From: Lichina pygmaea
Lineage: Eukaryota; Ascomycota; Lichinomycetes; Lichinales; Lichinaceae
Assembly (NCBI GenBank): GCA_963422465.1
Contig: OY730170.1
Span: 372,001 to 436,000 of the forward strand
Reading direction: 5' to 3'
DNA: 64,000 nucleotides
In this document: positions 43,472-55,831 of the stretch, piece after piece
Numbering within the stretch: the stretch's first letter is position 1
Layout: every line of letters starts with the position of its first letter
Notes under the pieces: generated by a model
The model's input: only the letters and a program-made list of their open reading frames with translations
Database searches by the model: none
What the model was told of the DNA's origin: nothing
Translations under genes and position numbers: made by a program

Positions 43472-46400
43472 AGTTCTTGGTGGGTTTCCACGAGTTCTCC
43501 TCATTGTCATACCCTAACCACTTGACCAGGTATTCGATTTTCTGTCCGCTTCTCCGGCTGTCTAGGATCCTTTCAACATCATACTCTTCTTTGTCATCCT
43601 CGAAGTGCTATTCTGTTTTGATTGCTGCGTCGCTGGGTGCTGGCTCAAGCAGCGAGACATGGAATACTCAGTGTATCCATGCCTTTTTTGGCAGTCTCAG
43701 TCGGTAGTTGACTTCTCCAGTGCGCTTCTCAATCTCAAACAGTCTGATTTGTACATGATCCAGCTTTTTGCTCGGTTGTTTTGAGCGCAGGTTTTTTGTT
43801 GACAAATAGACCTTATCCCCCCTCTCCAGGGTTGGTCCCTTCAACCTTTTGCTGTTTAGGCGGTGGCTTGTTGTCTTTTGTGCGGATTCAATTGCAGTCT
43901 TCATTTCCTCATGCATAGCAGTGAGTTTTTCGACGTTTGTTGAAGTGCCACTTTCAGCCGCCATCGCTTCCCAGCGGGGGTTTCTGCCGTAGTTCGCAAA
44001 GAACAGTGTCATGCCTGTCATGCTGTGTTGCTGATCGTTGTACGCAAACTGAGCCATTGGTAGCAGTTCTACCCAATCATCCTGTTGGTGGTTGACGTAG
44101 TGGTGTAGGTACTGTTCCATCGTCTGGTTTGTTCTCTCAGTTTGTCTGTCTGTTTGTGGATGGTAGGCAGTAGACATCCTTGTGTCTATCCCTAGCTGTC
44201 TTGTCCACATGTTCCAGAATTTCGAGGTGAAGAGTTTGTCTTGATCTGAGATAATCTTCGTGGGTAGCCCTCACTGGCTAACCAATTCTTTGAGCAGGAC
44301 ATTGGCGAGTTCGCTCGCTGTTCCTGTCTCTCGCCACAGGATCAGGTGAGTGTATTTGGTGAGTTTGTTGACAACCACCAAGATACTGTCATATTTCACC
44401 TTTGTTACCGGGTCCTCTGACCTCGGCAGCTTCACCACAAAATCCATTGTGATGGTATCCCAAGCCACTTCTGGGAGGTCTATTTGTTGACTCTCTCCAT
44501 AGGGTTTGTGGCGTGACAGTTTGTTTTTCGCACACTCTTCGCAGTTGTGAATAAATTCCGTCACTTTCTGCTTCATTCTGTTGAAGTGGTAACATCTCCA
44601 GATCTTTTCCAGGGTCTTGTCTCGCCCAGGATGTCTGTGTAGAGGTCCATCATGATGTTGTCGAATCACGTTCTCTTGTGCGCTCTCTGGCACTTCTTCC
44701 TTGTTCGTGGCCGCAACGTTATGGCCTAGGGTCAGGAGTGCACCTATTTCTTCAGTTCTCACTAACTGAGGTTGAGCATAGACCAGAGTTTGTCCTTTTG
44801 TTACCAAGATTGGGCGCTCTTCTGTTGTGTTGTCTGTCGTCATATCAGGCTGCCTGCTAAGCGTGTCCACTCGTGTGTTTTCTGATCCTTTTCAATAGAA
44901 GATCTGGAAGTTGTATGAAGCTAAAAGCTCTGCCCATCGGACTTGTTGTCTGTTTAGCTTCTTCGTCGTCGTGAAGTAAGCCAAATTCTTGTGGTCTGAG
45001 TACACGTCCACTGTGTACTTTGCTCCTTCCAGGTAAGGTCTCTATTCCTGGAATGTGTCGACAATCGCTAACAACTCCTTGTCGTGAACATCGTACCTGA
45101 GTTCTGGGCCAGAGAACTTTCTTGATCAGTATGCGACAGGGTGTAGGCGGTTTTCGGTGTCTGGTTGACACAAGCAAGATCCAAGTGCTTGGTCCGAGGC
45201 ATCTGTCTCCATGATGATCCGCTGTCCGGGATCAAATGATGCCAGTATGGGTGCAGAGGTGAACTTCTCTTTCAGCTCCTGGAATGCTCTCTCTTGGCTG
45301 TTCCCCCATGTGAAGGTTTCTTCCTTCTTTGTTAGTTCAGTCAAGGGTGCTGCTGTCCTCAAGTACTCCTTGATGAATCATCGGTAGAAGTTCGTGAATC
45401 CCAGGAAGGATTGGACTTCTTTGAGGTTTTTGGGTGCTGGCCAGTCTTGTACTGCCGTGATCTTTGTATCGTCCATACAGATTCCTTCTGTCGTCAGGAT
45501 CAATCCCAAATATTCCACTTCTTTCACGTGGAAGACACTCTTATCAAGGCGTAACCTTATTCCTGCTTCTTGGAGCGCATGTAGGATCTTCTTGACATGC
45601 TGTCTGTGCTCCTCCAGGGTTCCATTGGTGTAAACCAAGACATCATCGATATAAGCAGTAACAAATATATCCAGGTATTGTCGGAGGATGGTGTTAATGA
45701 GCGATTGGAACATCGCCGGTGCATTCGTAAGGCCGAATAGCATAACAGTATACTTGTAATGCCCGTACCTCGTACAAAAGGCTGTCTTCCATTCTTCGCC
45801 ATCTTTCATCCTAACCAGGTTGAAAGTGCCTCAGATGTCGAACTTGGTAAACCACTTGGCTCCTTGGATTCAGTCCTGGATTTCTGATATTAACGGTAGT
45901 GGGTAGCGATTCTTAATCGTGATCGCATTAAGCTGCCGGTAGTCGACACACAGTCGTAATTTGCTGTCCTTCTTTGGCACAAACAATATCGGGTATCCGG
46001 CCAGTGATGTTGAAAGTCTTATGAACCCTTTCGCTAGGTTCTCATCCAGGTAATCTCTTAAGGCCTCAAGCTTCTTTGCTGATAGAGCGTAAATAGGGCT
46101 GTGTGTGGGTTTCTTTCTGTCTTCCAGCAGAATTTCGTGATCCCACTCTTGGTGTTCTGGTAGTGTCGCGACCGCTTCCTCACCAAACATCTCCTGGTAG
46201 TCTTTATACTCACTTGGCAGCTGCGGTGCCTGAGTCTCGCCCACGGCGTCATGCGTGGTGCAAAGTTGATGGTTTCGGGGCTTCATCCAAGCCACATAGG
46301 CTCGCCCTCACCGGTGGTGCTTCTTCCACCCTGCATATAAGATCTCTTTGATTCTCACTTTCTCTGGCTCTGCTCGAGTTGCCAGACTCTTCTTCGGAAA

Positions 46401-46882
46401 GACTAGGTGCCTTCTTTTCCAGTCGATCCTTGGGTTTTGACTTTCCAACCACGGAAGACCCAATATAACTTCATGTGGTATCTGGACCAAGTTGAATTCT
46501 TCTGATCTGATTGTTGTACTGTCGACACACAGTCGTAGGTTCTTGGTCTCCTTCGTCACTTGTCCTTGGTCGTTGGAGAGTGGTGTCCTGTCCACTACTG
46601 TTAGTTGGTATGGATTCCTCTTTTCCTGAGTCGGGATCTTGTGCTTCCTGGCAAAACTTTCTGACATGAAGTTGCCAGTAGCTCTAGAGTCAATCATGGC
46701 GTTTGTCAGATGCCCGTTGACTCTTATCCTGATGCGAAAATGCGGACTGCAGGCTGTCGCGTCGAGGCTCTGCTCGACCCCTTCTCTCCAGAGTGTTGTC
46801 TTGCCTGCTCTTCCGACTCCGGATTTGAAGAGCACTGCTAGTTTTTTGAACAACCAAGGCCCTGAGCCTGGTGTTCTGCCGT

Positions 46883-47089
46883 GTGTCTTTCGCATTTTTC
46901 GGTGAAGCATAGCTCCCATGCGTCTTCTCCGCAGTCATCACGTTCTTTCCCTTGCTGGTTTAGCTGGTGCTTGATGCTCCAGGCTTTCTTGTGGTATTCT
47001 GGACCAGGGAAGTAGTGCCTTCTCCTTTTCTCTAGGAGATGTTCCTTGCAGTGGTGGTCCTCGCATCCTTTCCAATAAGGACGTCCGCA
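46883..47089 (-). other. Two-finger region, element K
   Basis: PYWKGCEDHHCKEH and DAWELCFTEKCERH, each W-x2-C-x4-C-x2-H with a further Cys 4 residues before the Trp. Between the gag knuckle and the protease. Confidence 0.7.
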
Positions 47090-48420
47090 GGCTGGTGTCG
47101 TAGCCTGGTGAAGGTCCACTTGCGCTGTGATGTCTTGGGGCTGTGAGATGCTGATGGTGTCGTCCACCTATCGCGTCACTCTTGCTTCACTGTCCTCTGA
47201 CAAGGTCGCATCCTGTCATCAGAGTAGTGGTGTCTCGGGAACTGGTGGCATGCTAGTTATGTCAATCTCGTAGTCTGTTGTGTCAAATTCGGAGATCAGG
47301 CCATCCTCCCAATGAACCTTATCGATCTGGTCTTGGGTTGCGTGCAGGTCCTCCAGTGACCTCTGCAGATCGTTCTCCAGTCTTTCAATGTGCTGTCTGA
47401 GATTGTCCTCCTGTCCGAGGAGTGTTGCTTCTGACCGGTTCATGGGTAGCGTGCCTCTGGGAGCCCTCGGTGGCTCCTGAATACCCTTGCCTTTCCAGGC
47501 ACCAGTGGCATTCAACTGCTTACCCTTGCCTTCTTTCTTCTTCTTGCTTTGGCAGTTGGCTGCGAGGTGTCCTACCTTCTGGCAATTGTAACACTTCTGT
47601 GTTTCTTTCTTCTTTGTTGCCTGTGGTGTTGTTGCATCAATCTCCATGGGTGTCAAGCTGTACTTGTCTTGTGCTGGCGCTGTCTTTTTGCCCCATGGCC
47701 TTGCATGCTTGCCTCACTTCTTGAGTTCTTGTTCGAACTGTCGGTCGTCAATGTGTACCGCTGTGTCAATCATATCCTCGAGGTCGGTGGGTCGGTCTCC
47801 TCGTGCGATGTCATCCTTGACTTGTTCCTTGAGAGCTTGGTAGAATAGTGCTGTCAAGGCACTGTCTCCCCATTGCGTCCTCACTGACAACTGTTGGAAC
47901 TTCGCCGCAAAGTCTGATGCTGACCCTGTCTGCCATAGTGCTTGGAGCTTTTGTTCTGCATCTTGTTCTTCATCAATGACCCCGAAGGTCTTCTTCATCT
48001 GGGTCTTGAAGGTAGAGAATCTCCCAATGATCTGCCGTGTCGTGGTCTCCATGCTAGAGGGATCTTCCTTGTTGTCGAGGAAGTCTTGTAGGTAGACATT
48101 GAACCAGGCAAATATTGGTCTGTCCAGGTAGGAAGCTGCGAACAGCACCTTCTCCTGTTCCGTAGGGAATTGTGCGGTGTTGAATCTGTAGTAAAGCTCA
48201 AGCTGAGAGAAGAATAATTCCAATCCCCCTCGTGATCCATCGTACCTCTTCGGCGTACCTACCTTCAACGGCTTTGGAGGTAAGGTGAGGGTGGTAGGGA
48301 CAGGTGGTTCCTGGGCTTGTGCCTGAGGCGCAGCCCGAGCTTGGCCTGCCTGCAAAGGGGTAGGGCTGCGTGGATCTGCCATCGTATTGAGCCGGTGTCC
48401 TATGTGTTAGAGGCTGAAAC

Positions 48421-48812
48421 TGTTAAAGGCCAGTCCACGTTCACACAGAATGTGGGTGGTCCTGTCTTCGACCGAGGAGGGCAGGGACTCAATAGATGAA
48501 TAGCAAGTGGGGTAACTCTCTTGCTATTGTCGCTTGTAGTGTGTGTTCAGCCTGGAGAGCTATTCTCTCCGGCTATCTGGGTTCTTATATACAGGAGCCT
48601 GAGGGGGGGGGGGTCCTCCCGAGGGGTATCAGCTTTCTGCGTGGACGAGCTGGACAAGCTGGTTACACATTGTCCTCCTCGTCCACCGTGGACAAGCTGG
48701 ACAAGCTGGTTACACATCGTCCACCTCGTCCACCGGGTCGGGTGAACATTGTTCTGTGTACCTCTGTACACTCGCTTCGGTCGGCTCAGCTGTTCCGGCC
48801 TGGGCCTTAACA
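48421..48812 (-). repeat. Element K 5' LTR
   Basis: Pairs with 42495-42888; same two-unit dyad array and minus-strand TATATAAG. Confidence 0.9.
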
Positions 48813-49722
48813 GTGTTCAACTGCTTCCTCTTACCCTTCTTGTTCTTCTTCTTACTCCTGCAGTTCACCGCAAGGTGGCCCACTTTCTGACAGTTGTAAC
48901 ACTTCCGTGTCTCCTTCTTTTGTGGTTCCACCACATTGATTTCCATGGGTACCAAGCTGTAGTTATCTTTGGCAGGTGTTGGCTTTTTCTTCACCCATGG
49001 TTTTGTCTACTTACCTCGCTTCTCAAGCTCTCTCTCAAACTGTCGGTTGTTGATGCGAGCTGCAGTCTTGATTATTTTGTAGAGCTCGGTTGGTTGGTCT
49101 CCTCGCACGATGTCATCCTTGACTTGTTTCTTGAGGTCTTGGTAGAATAGTGCTGTTAGTGCACTGTCCCCCCACTGGGTCCTCACTGCTAGTTGTTAGA
49201 ACTTCGCCGTGAATTCCGATGCTGATCCAGTTTGCCGCAGTGCTTGGAGCTTTCGTTCCGCATCTCTTTCCTTGTCAAGGATCCCAAACATCTTCCTTAT
49301 GGCTGTCTTAAAGGTTTTCAAGCTTCCCATAACCTGTCAGGTATTGTCTTCTTACTCCTTGGGGTCTGCCTGGTTGTCTAGGTAATCTCTTAAGTAGACA
49401 TTGAACCAAGCGAAGACTGGTCCTTCCAGGTAGAAGGCTGCAAACAGCACCTTCTCCTGGTCTGTCAGGAACTGGGCTGTGTTGAACCTATAGTAGAGCT
49501 CCAGTTGTGAGAAGAACAACTCCAGTCCTCCCCTGGATCTATCGTACCTCTTCAGAGCACCTACCTTCACGGGCTTCAGGGGTAGGTTAACAATAGGTGC
49601 TGTCTGGACAGTCTGGGCCTGAGCCACCTGAGCAGCCTGGGCTTGGGCTGCCTGAGAAGGGGTAGGGCTTTGTGGATCCACCATCATATCAAGTCAGTGT
49701 TCTATATGTTAGAGGCTGAAAC

Positions 49723-50184
49723 TGTTAAAGGCTAGGCCAGGTTCACATAGAAGGTGGCTCAGTCTGTTGCTTCGCAGGGCAGATTCTAGACAGGGACTCA
49801 GTAGAGGAATAGACAGATAGGGTAACTCTTCTGTGCTATTGTCTCAGTACGATGAGTTCGTATTGTGTGTTCAGCCTGGAGAGCTAATCCCTCCGGGCTC
49901 TTTGGGGGGTCTTTATACAGATGCCCCAAGGGGGGGGGTCTCCTTGAGGGGTATCATCCTTTTGCGTGGACGAGCTCCTCGCTTAGCTCCTGCTTGTCCA
50001 CCAGACAAGCTCCTCGCTTAGCTTCTGCTCGTCCACCGGACAAGCTCCTTGCTTAGCTCCTGCTCGTCCACTGGACAAGCTCCTTGCTTAGCTCCTGCTC
50101 ATCCACCGGATCAGTCAGATGTTGTTCTGCATGACTAACACTCCTCCCTCGCTTACCTGGGCTGTTCCGGCCTAGGCCTTAACA
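49723..50184 (-). repeat. Element J 5' LTR
   Basis: Pairs with 37515-38005; four dyad units at about 49,968-50,112. Confidence 0.9.
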
Positions 50185-51446
50185 TCAAGTTCCTCTTGAC
50201 TTGCTTGCCTTTATGTGCGTGGGTAGGGGAGAGGTTCTTGGTGAGATTGCGTAAAGAAAGCACCAATGCAGCCAAATGCTGAACAGCCAGAGTCAATAAG
50301 AGTATTGTACTTGAATTTCCCATCTAGGATACAAGGAAGAAACAAGCACTTGCTGTCCAATTGCTGGTCTGGAGACAGATAGCCAACATGGAGATCCTTT
50401 TCATGTCCTTGGGTGTGACGATGACCAAGGACTACTTGTCTTCCAACTCTGGAGTAGTCTCAACAGTGGCAGACTTGGTGGTGGTTGTGGTGGTAGCAAC
50501 AACAGACATGCTTTTCACTGGACAGAAGGTTGAGACATGATCTTGGTTCCCACAGTAGAAGTAGAGGTCTTTGCTTCAGCGATGTTCTTGCTCTTCTGGC
50601 ATCAGCTTAGAGTGGCTGAGATCCATGGTAGGACTTGGTGGCTGTGGTGTGAAGACTGGCTTGATGAACCCTGGACACAGAACTGAAGCTCCTGACTGTG
50701 GAACTGAGACTTGGGTGGGAGGTGCTTGACATAGACAGTGAAAGTTGGCAGAAGTGGCACGCAGCTGGTTGTCCTGCAGCTGGCATTTCTCAACAAGCTT
50801 CTGATAGCTGATGTCCTTGAGGTTGATGCTGACAAGCTGCTTGGCAAGCTCTTCAGAGACAGTGCATCGAAGATGGCACTTCAAGGTCTTGTTGTTGAAG
50901 CCTGTGCGTGGAGCATACTGATTGAACTCTGTGAAGAACTCGGCGAAGGAACAGTTGGCCTGACGCAAGGTGATGAGCTTTCTCTGAGCTAGGAACTCTG
51001 GGTCTGGGTCAGAGAACATGTTCCGGAGATCTTGGATGATGTTGTGCCAGTCAATATACTGGCCAGCCGTGATCTTAGCTGAGATGTAGGACTGCGCAGT
51101 GCCAGTCGTGTGTGAAAAGACATACGCAATCTGCGATATTTCTGTGGGGTACCGGTCAGTGTTGAGTGTCATCTTGAGTGACAGTGACGTGATGAAGCTC
51201 TCAAGCTTCTCATGCGTGATTTCTGTGTTTCCACCATCACCACTGAAGATCTCTGGGTCAGCAGTGTGTTCGGACTTGGACTTGGGAGTGGTGTTGGTAG
51301 CTTGAATTCACATAAACTCTGCAAACATGTTGCGAAGGAACTTGTCATTTCCAGCAACTGGCATAGCTTGGTCTGGTTGTTGAGACATGACAAGAATGTG
51401 AACATGGCTTGGTGAAGTGTGTTATGGTTGGGTAGGTCTTTCGTAG

Positions 51447-52052
51447 TGTGACAAGGCAATGGCAGAGCAGAACTCAAGTCTAACTGATTCAGTAACCTTG
51501 ACCTGACTTGGCTTGAGACTTGAGACTTGGATTGATGTACAAGACCAAAGACAAGGAAGGAAGAAAAAGAGAAAAGAAGAGAAGAAGCTGGGGGAGCAGG
51601 AGAAGTTCTTATAGGCAGGGGATACGGTGGAGCAAACAGGCAACAGTGCAGATAGAACTTCCCAGCAAGGTGCGTGACTTGTGCCAGATATGCAACAGGG
51701 CAATGGCTGTGATGAGGCAATAGCAGAGCAGAACTCAAGCCTAACTGATTCAGTAACCTTGACCTGACTTGGCTTGAGACTTGAGACTTGGATTGATGTA
51801 CAAGACGAAAGACAAGGAAGGAAAAGAGAAAAGAAGAAGAGAAGAAGCTGGGGGAGCAGGAGAAGTTCTTATAGGCAGGGGATACAGTGGAGCAAACAGG
51901 CAACAGTGCAGATGGAACTTCCCGGCAAGGTGTGTGACTTGTGCCAGATATGCAACAAGGCAATAGCAGAGCAAACAGGCAACAGTGCAGATGCAACTTC
52001 CCGGCAAGGTGTGTGACTTGCGCCAGATATGCAACTGGGCCAGAACTGTGAC
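51447..52052 (-). repeat. Mosaic cluster of three G-family LTR segments
   Basis: Segments 51447-51696, 51708 to about 51956, and 51957-52052 are each part of the same LTR. The joins come after the word GATATGCAAC, followed by (A/G)GGCAATRGC. The left side follows the gag leader of E2; the right side enters element H at ccaggtaggtg. This marks LTR-LTR recombination or template switching. Confidence 0.75.
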
Positions 52053-53331
52053 ACCAGGTAGGTGATAGCTGTTTGGTCCAGGTGTGCTCTGATGACATTG
52101 TTGATCAAGGCTTGACATGTTGCTGGTGTGTTTGTGAGTCTGAATAGCATGACCAGATACTTGTAGTGTCTGTATCAGGTTCTGAAAGCTGTCTTCCATT
52201 CTTCTCCTTTTTTCATGTGTATCAGGTTGTATACTTCTTTCAAGTCCAGCTTGGTAAAGATTGTAGCTTGGCTGATCCTGTCTCGCAATTTGTTCGCATT
52301 TGGCAACAGATATCAGTTTTTGATGGTAATGTTGTTGAGTTTCCTGTAATCCACACAAAGTTGAAGACTTCTGTCTTTCTTTAGTGCAAATAGTATTGGG
52401 TATCCTGCTGGTGATTGAGATTCTTGAATGAAACCCTTTTTCAGGTTTTCCTCCAGGTACTCGCGAAGTACTTGGAGCTCTTTCTCTGTTAACTGGTAAA
52501 TTGGTCCAAATCCTGGCTCTGTCCCTGGTTGCAACTTGATCTCATGATCCCAAGGTTGGTGCTTAGGCAACACTGCTGTTGTTGTCTCTTCCTGAAAGAG
52601 GTTATCATACCCAGGTCAGTACTCTTCAGGAATCTCCAGAGGGTTAACAACTTTGTCTCTCTTCATCTCTGACTGTTTGGCCACCTGGTTCTGGGGTGTG
52701 CCTGTCGAGGCAGACCTCTTCTCTTGAGAGTTGTCCTTTCTGTCAGTGAGGTTCCACTGAGGACTCCTTCCCTTATCTGTCCACACCTTCTACAGCTGGT
52801 AACAGGTCTGAGCTGTGTTTTTAGTGCAGTTCCTAAACGTGAGTACTCCTGTCCTCCAGTTAACAACTGGGTTGTGCTTCTTTAGCCAGGGTATCCCCAA
52901 ATAGATATTCTGAGTGGCCAACTTGATGATATCAAGGTGGATCCTTTCAGCATGGTGTCTGGTAACTATTTCCATTGGCTGTGTCTTATGGCAGACTAGC
53001 TCTGTCTGTCTATTTGCTATCACAAGCTGATAGGGCTGCCGCTTGCATCTCCTTCCAGTGCCAAGGGTGTTGTAAAGTTGTCTTGAAAGGTAGTTTCCAC
53101 TGGCTCCAGAGTCAACAAGTGCGTATGTCTGTACTGGCATGTTGGCGTGTAGTGACACAGGTAATCACAGGTGCTTTGTGTTGCTAGGGGTCATGTTGTT
53201 GAGCTCCTGATGTCACCCCTTGACAAGGGAGTTCAGTCTTTTCCTGATTGAAGTGTTTTTCCACTGACTGGGCAATGGATCCAGCCATTCCCATCAGTTC
53301 TGAGGAATCTGTTCATGAATTTGTCTTGCTG

Positions 53332-53604
53332 ATGCTTGTTACATCCAGGCTTAAGACAGTACTGCCAATTGTTGACGTAGCAGTTGTGGTTGTTGCCTTG
53401 CTGTAGGAACATGAGGTGTTTGTGCCAATCATGTGTGTGCCCAGGGAATGCGGTGTGTTGGCGTTTGTCCCAGAGATGGATCTCACACATATCCTTCTTG
53501 CAATTGACCCAATGTTTGTGGCAGGTGGCGCAGTAGGGTGAATGTCCTCCGTACCTTTGTAGTTGTTTGTGGTAGGTGCAGTAGTGTTTCATGCAAAACC
53601 TCCA
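53332..53604 (-). other. Three-finger region, element H
   Basis: Same W-x2-C-x4-C-x2-H series as in D (KHYCTYH, WVNCKKDMCEIH, WQYCLKPGCNKH). Confidence 0.65.
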
Positions 53605-54096
53605 CTGTAGTTCACCGTGCTGTAGGTTTTGTGGGTCTATGCTGTAAGCATAGCTTTCTTGTGGTATTTCTTCTTTGATAGACGTGGGTTTATCTCAGTC
53701 CCTATCAGAGGTGGTTAAGAGCTCCTGTCCCTTGTCCTGACCTGTCTGTTCTGGTAGGTCCTTGCCTCCTGATGTTGCCAGTTGGTGGGCTACTTCTAAT
53801 GTCTGATCGTAGTTGTCCTATTGTTCGAGGGATAGCTGAGTCTCTCCTGGTGGGTCCTCTGGCTCAATGACATTCCAGTCTCTGTCGAGTGTATTAAGTT
53901 GCTGTCAGTGCACCTTGTTCTTTGAACAACAGTCTTTCACTATGTGGCCTAGCTTACCACAGGCATAGCACTTCAGTGCTTTCCTCTTTTTGTTGTTCCT
54001 TCCCTTTGTGAACCTTCTCTTGTGGTGGACTGCATCCAGTTCCATGGGTGCATAGCTATATGGATTATGTGGCGGTGCCTTGTTAGGCAGCTTGTA

Positions 54097-54360
54097 TGTC
54101 ACGGTTCTGGCCCAGTTGCATATCTGGCACAAGTCACACACCTTGCCGGGAAGTTCCATCTGCACTGTTGCCTGTTTGCTCCACTGTATCCCCTGCCTAT
54201 AAGAACTTCTCCTGCTCCCCCAGCTTCTCTTCTTCTTTTCTCTTTTCCTTCCTTGTTTTTCGTCTTGTACATCAATCCAAGTCTCAAGTCTCAAGCCAAG
54301 TCAGGTCAAGGTTACCGAATCAGTTAGGCTTGAGTTCTGCTCTGCCATTGCCTTGTCACA
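54097..54360 (+). repeat. G-family solo LTR
   Basis: TGTCACGG...CTTGTCACA, 264 bp, flanked by the duplication ttgta (54092-54096 and 54361-54365), with no internal sequence. A full insertion collapsed by LTR-LTR recombination. Confidence 0.9.
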
Positions 54361-55019
54361 TTGTAGTGGTTGCTCACATGCCATGTGGGGTGGCTGTATC
54401 CTCTGTTGTGGTGTTTCTCCATCACTCACTCAAATAGTTTGTCATCAATGTTGATTGCTTGTGTGATGAGCTTGTCCAGTGTGTTGACCACTTGTCTGTC
54501 AAAGGTGATTTCATCCTTTATGTTTTCCTTGAGTCCATGTCAGTACATGACCATCAGGGTGTTGTTGTCCCAATCAGTCAGTACTGAGTATTGTTTGAAC
54601 TGCGTGGTGTATTCTGCAGCTGAGCATTGTTGTTTGATGTGCTGGATCATTCGTATAGCCACTTTGTCTTTGTTAGATAGTCCAAGAATCCTTTTGATCT
54701 TGTCCTTGAATCATGTCTATTTTGTTATCTATTCTGTTGTGCTGTTGTAGTCTCTGTTTCCTGAGAGATGTTTGTTGACATAGGGCTTGATCCATCAATA
54801 AGCATTACCTCTCATGTAAGTGCTTGTAAAGAGTGGCCACTTTTCTTTAGGCAGTCTTGTCTCTGGTTGGAATTGAAAGTAGACTTGAAATTGCATGAGC
54901 TAATCGTCAACCTTGTTCCTTTCACTGTAGAACAGGTCTGGCTTGGCAACGCTAATCTTTCTATCTGGGAAGTTGGGGTTGGTTACTCCTGAAGTACTTA
55001 TCCTTGAGGGTCTTCAAAG

Positions 55020-55492
55020 TGTTGTAGTCTGTACCATACTGTCCTAACCAAGTATAGGATTAAGGGTAAGATGTCGAAGGTGGGTTGGTTCTTGCAGGAG
55101 AGGAGTGTCAAGAAGTGTGAAGGGGTTTGGTGGAACATGGTGGTGGTGACACCTGATCAATGGCTTTGTACAAAAGGATTGTATTGAAGTAGATCTAGTT
55201 GTCTGGATCACAACATGAGTTGAAGACAATTATTCCATAAGGGAACTATCACCAGACTATAGAGTGCTGGCCTGTCAAGACAATCAAGATTGTCTTGACA
55301 GTCTCAACATTGAGATAGGTGAGATTGTCTGGACAGTCCCACCATGTTATGCACCCTGTGTCAAGCTGCCCGTGTGTCTCGACAGTCACGTGACCCCTTG
55401 TTGGTTGGTCACTTGACTTCCATGGTCTCTCTTGCCTGGCCTGCGGCCTGATTGCCTATAAATAAGTGGCTCCCATCCCAGGGGTCATGACA
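55020..55492 (-). repeat. Element H 5' LTR
   Basis: Family 1 LTR with a reduced array of the A type (arms CAAGAC/GTCTTG). It carries a plus-strand CTATAAATA near 55,456-55,464. Confidence 0.75.
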
Positions 55493-55831
55493 TGCTGTTT
55501 GTCACGGTTCTGGCCCAGTTGCATATCTGGCACAAGTCACGCACCTTGCCGGGAAGTTCCATCTGCACTGTTGCCTGTTTGCTCCGCCGTTGCCTGATCC
55601 CCTGCCTATAAGAACTTCTCCTGCTCCCCCAGCTTCTTCTCTTCTTTTCTCTTTTTCTTCCTTCCTCGTCTTTCGTCTTGTACATCAATCCAAGTCTCAA
55701 GTCTCAAGCTAAGTCAGGTCAAGGTTACCGAATCAGTTAGGCTTGAGTTCTGCTCTGCCATTGCCTCGTCACACTACGAAAGACCTACCCAACCATAACA
55801 CACTTCACCAAGCCACGTTCACGTCCTTGTC

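Larger units (their letters stand above)
42495..48812 (-). mobile_element. Element K: Ty3/gypsy chromovirus, family 2b
   Basis: Innermost element, inserted in the gag of J; target duplication gtgtt. LTRs 42495-42888 and 48421-48812 differ at only a handful of bases, so it is young relative to its hosts. Minus-strand parts: gag 48382-47219 (GGLELFFSQLELYYRFNTAQ) with CCHC CYNCQKVGHLAANC near 47,550-47,600; two-finger region 47089-46883; protease 46919 to about 46308; RT about 46295-45390 (YIDD); RNase H about 45362-44880; integrase about 44870-43800; chromodomain near 43,500-43,640. Antisense gene at 42941-43471. Higher G+C than C and J. Only a few breaks. Confidence 0.9.
37515..50184 (-). mobile_element. 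Element J: Ty3/gypsy chromovirus, family 2, interrupted by K
   Basis: Insertion in the LINE with target duplication tcaag. LTRs 37515-38005 and 49723-50184. Minus-strand parts: gag 49687-48813 and 42494 to about 42180; protease about 42087-41530; RT about 41532-40560; RNase H about 40500-40040; integrase about 40000-38944; chromodomain near 38,680-38,800. Antisense gene at 38067-38639. Closest to element C. Broken at several places. Confidence 0.85.
35107..50212 (-). mobile_element. LINE (non-LTR retrotransposon), interrupted by element J
   Basis: The LINE's own DNA is 35107-37514 and about 50190-50212. It is flanked by an 11-bp duplication, atgtgcgtggg, at 35096-35106 and 50213-50223. The minus-strand 3' end carries a (CAAA)n tail. 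The RT domain lies at about 37400-36300 with FADD at 36488-36471. The catalytic LDxxxAYD region reads SLGISGAYDRV and the usual GVPQGSPLSP reads GVSQDSPLSS, so it is inactive. A C-terminal Cys/His motif (CVCGQAEETAKHI) is near 35,440-35,500. The 5' end is truncated at the right junction. It resembles the Tad/I group; clade is uncertain. Confidence 0.8.
24598..51696 (-). mobile_element. E2: G-family gypsy element, split by D and by the LINE nest
   Basis: 3' LTR 24598-24872; chromodomain and integrase 24873-26190; then element D; RNase H, RT and protease 32870-35106; then the LINE nest; remaining protease and gag 50213-51446; 5' LTR from 51447. Gag has the SAP-free core FFTEFNQYAPRTGFN and the RT has YVDN/VDY-type motifs. 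It aligns along its length with the better-kept G copy. Old and broken. Confidence 0.8.
52053..55492 (-). mobile_element. Element H: family 1 chromovirus, right part only
   Basis: Minus strand; from the 5' LTR (55492-55020) through gag (about 54980-53640, with CCHC near 53,930-53,980), finger region 53604-53332, protease about 53158-52660 and RT up to 52053. It aligns with A and D. The rest of the element is not in the window. A G-family solo LTR sits in its gag. Broken. Confidence 0.8.

Noticed and set aside
51520-52016. Lys/Arg-rich open frames in G-family LTRs
   Set aside because: They are readings through the purine-rich part of the LTR and recur wherever the LTR occurs.
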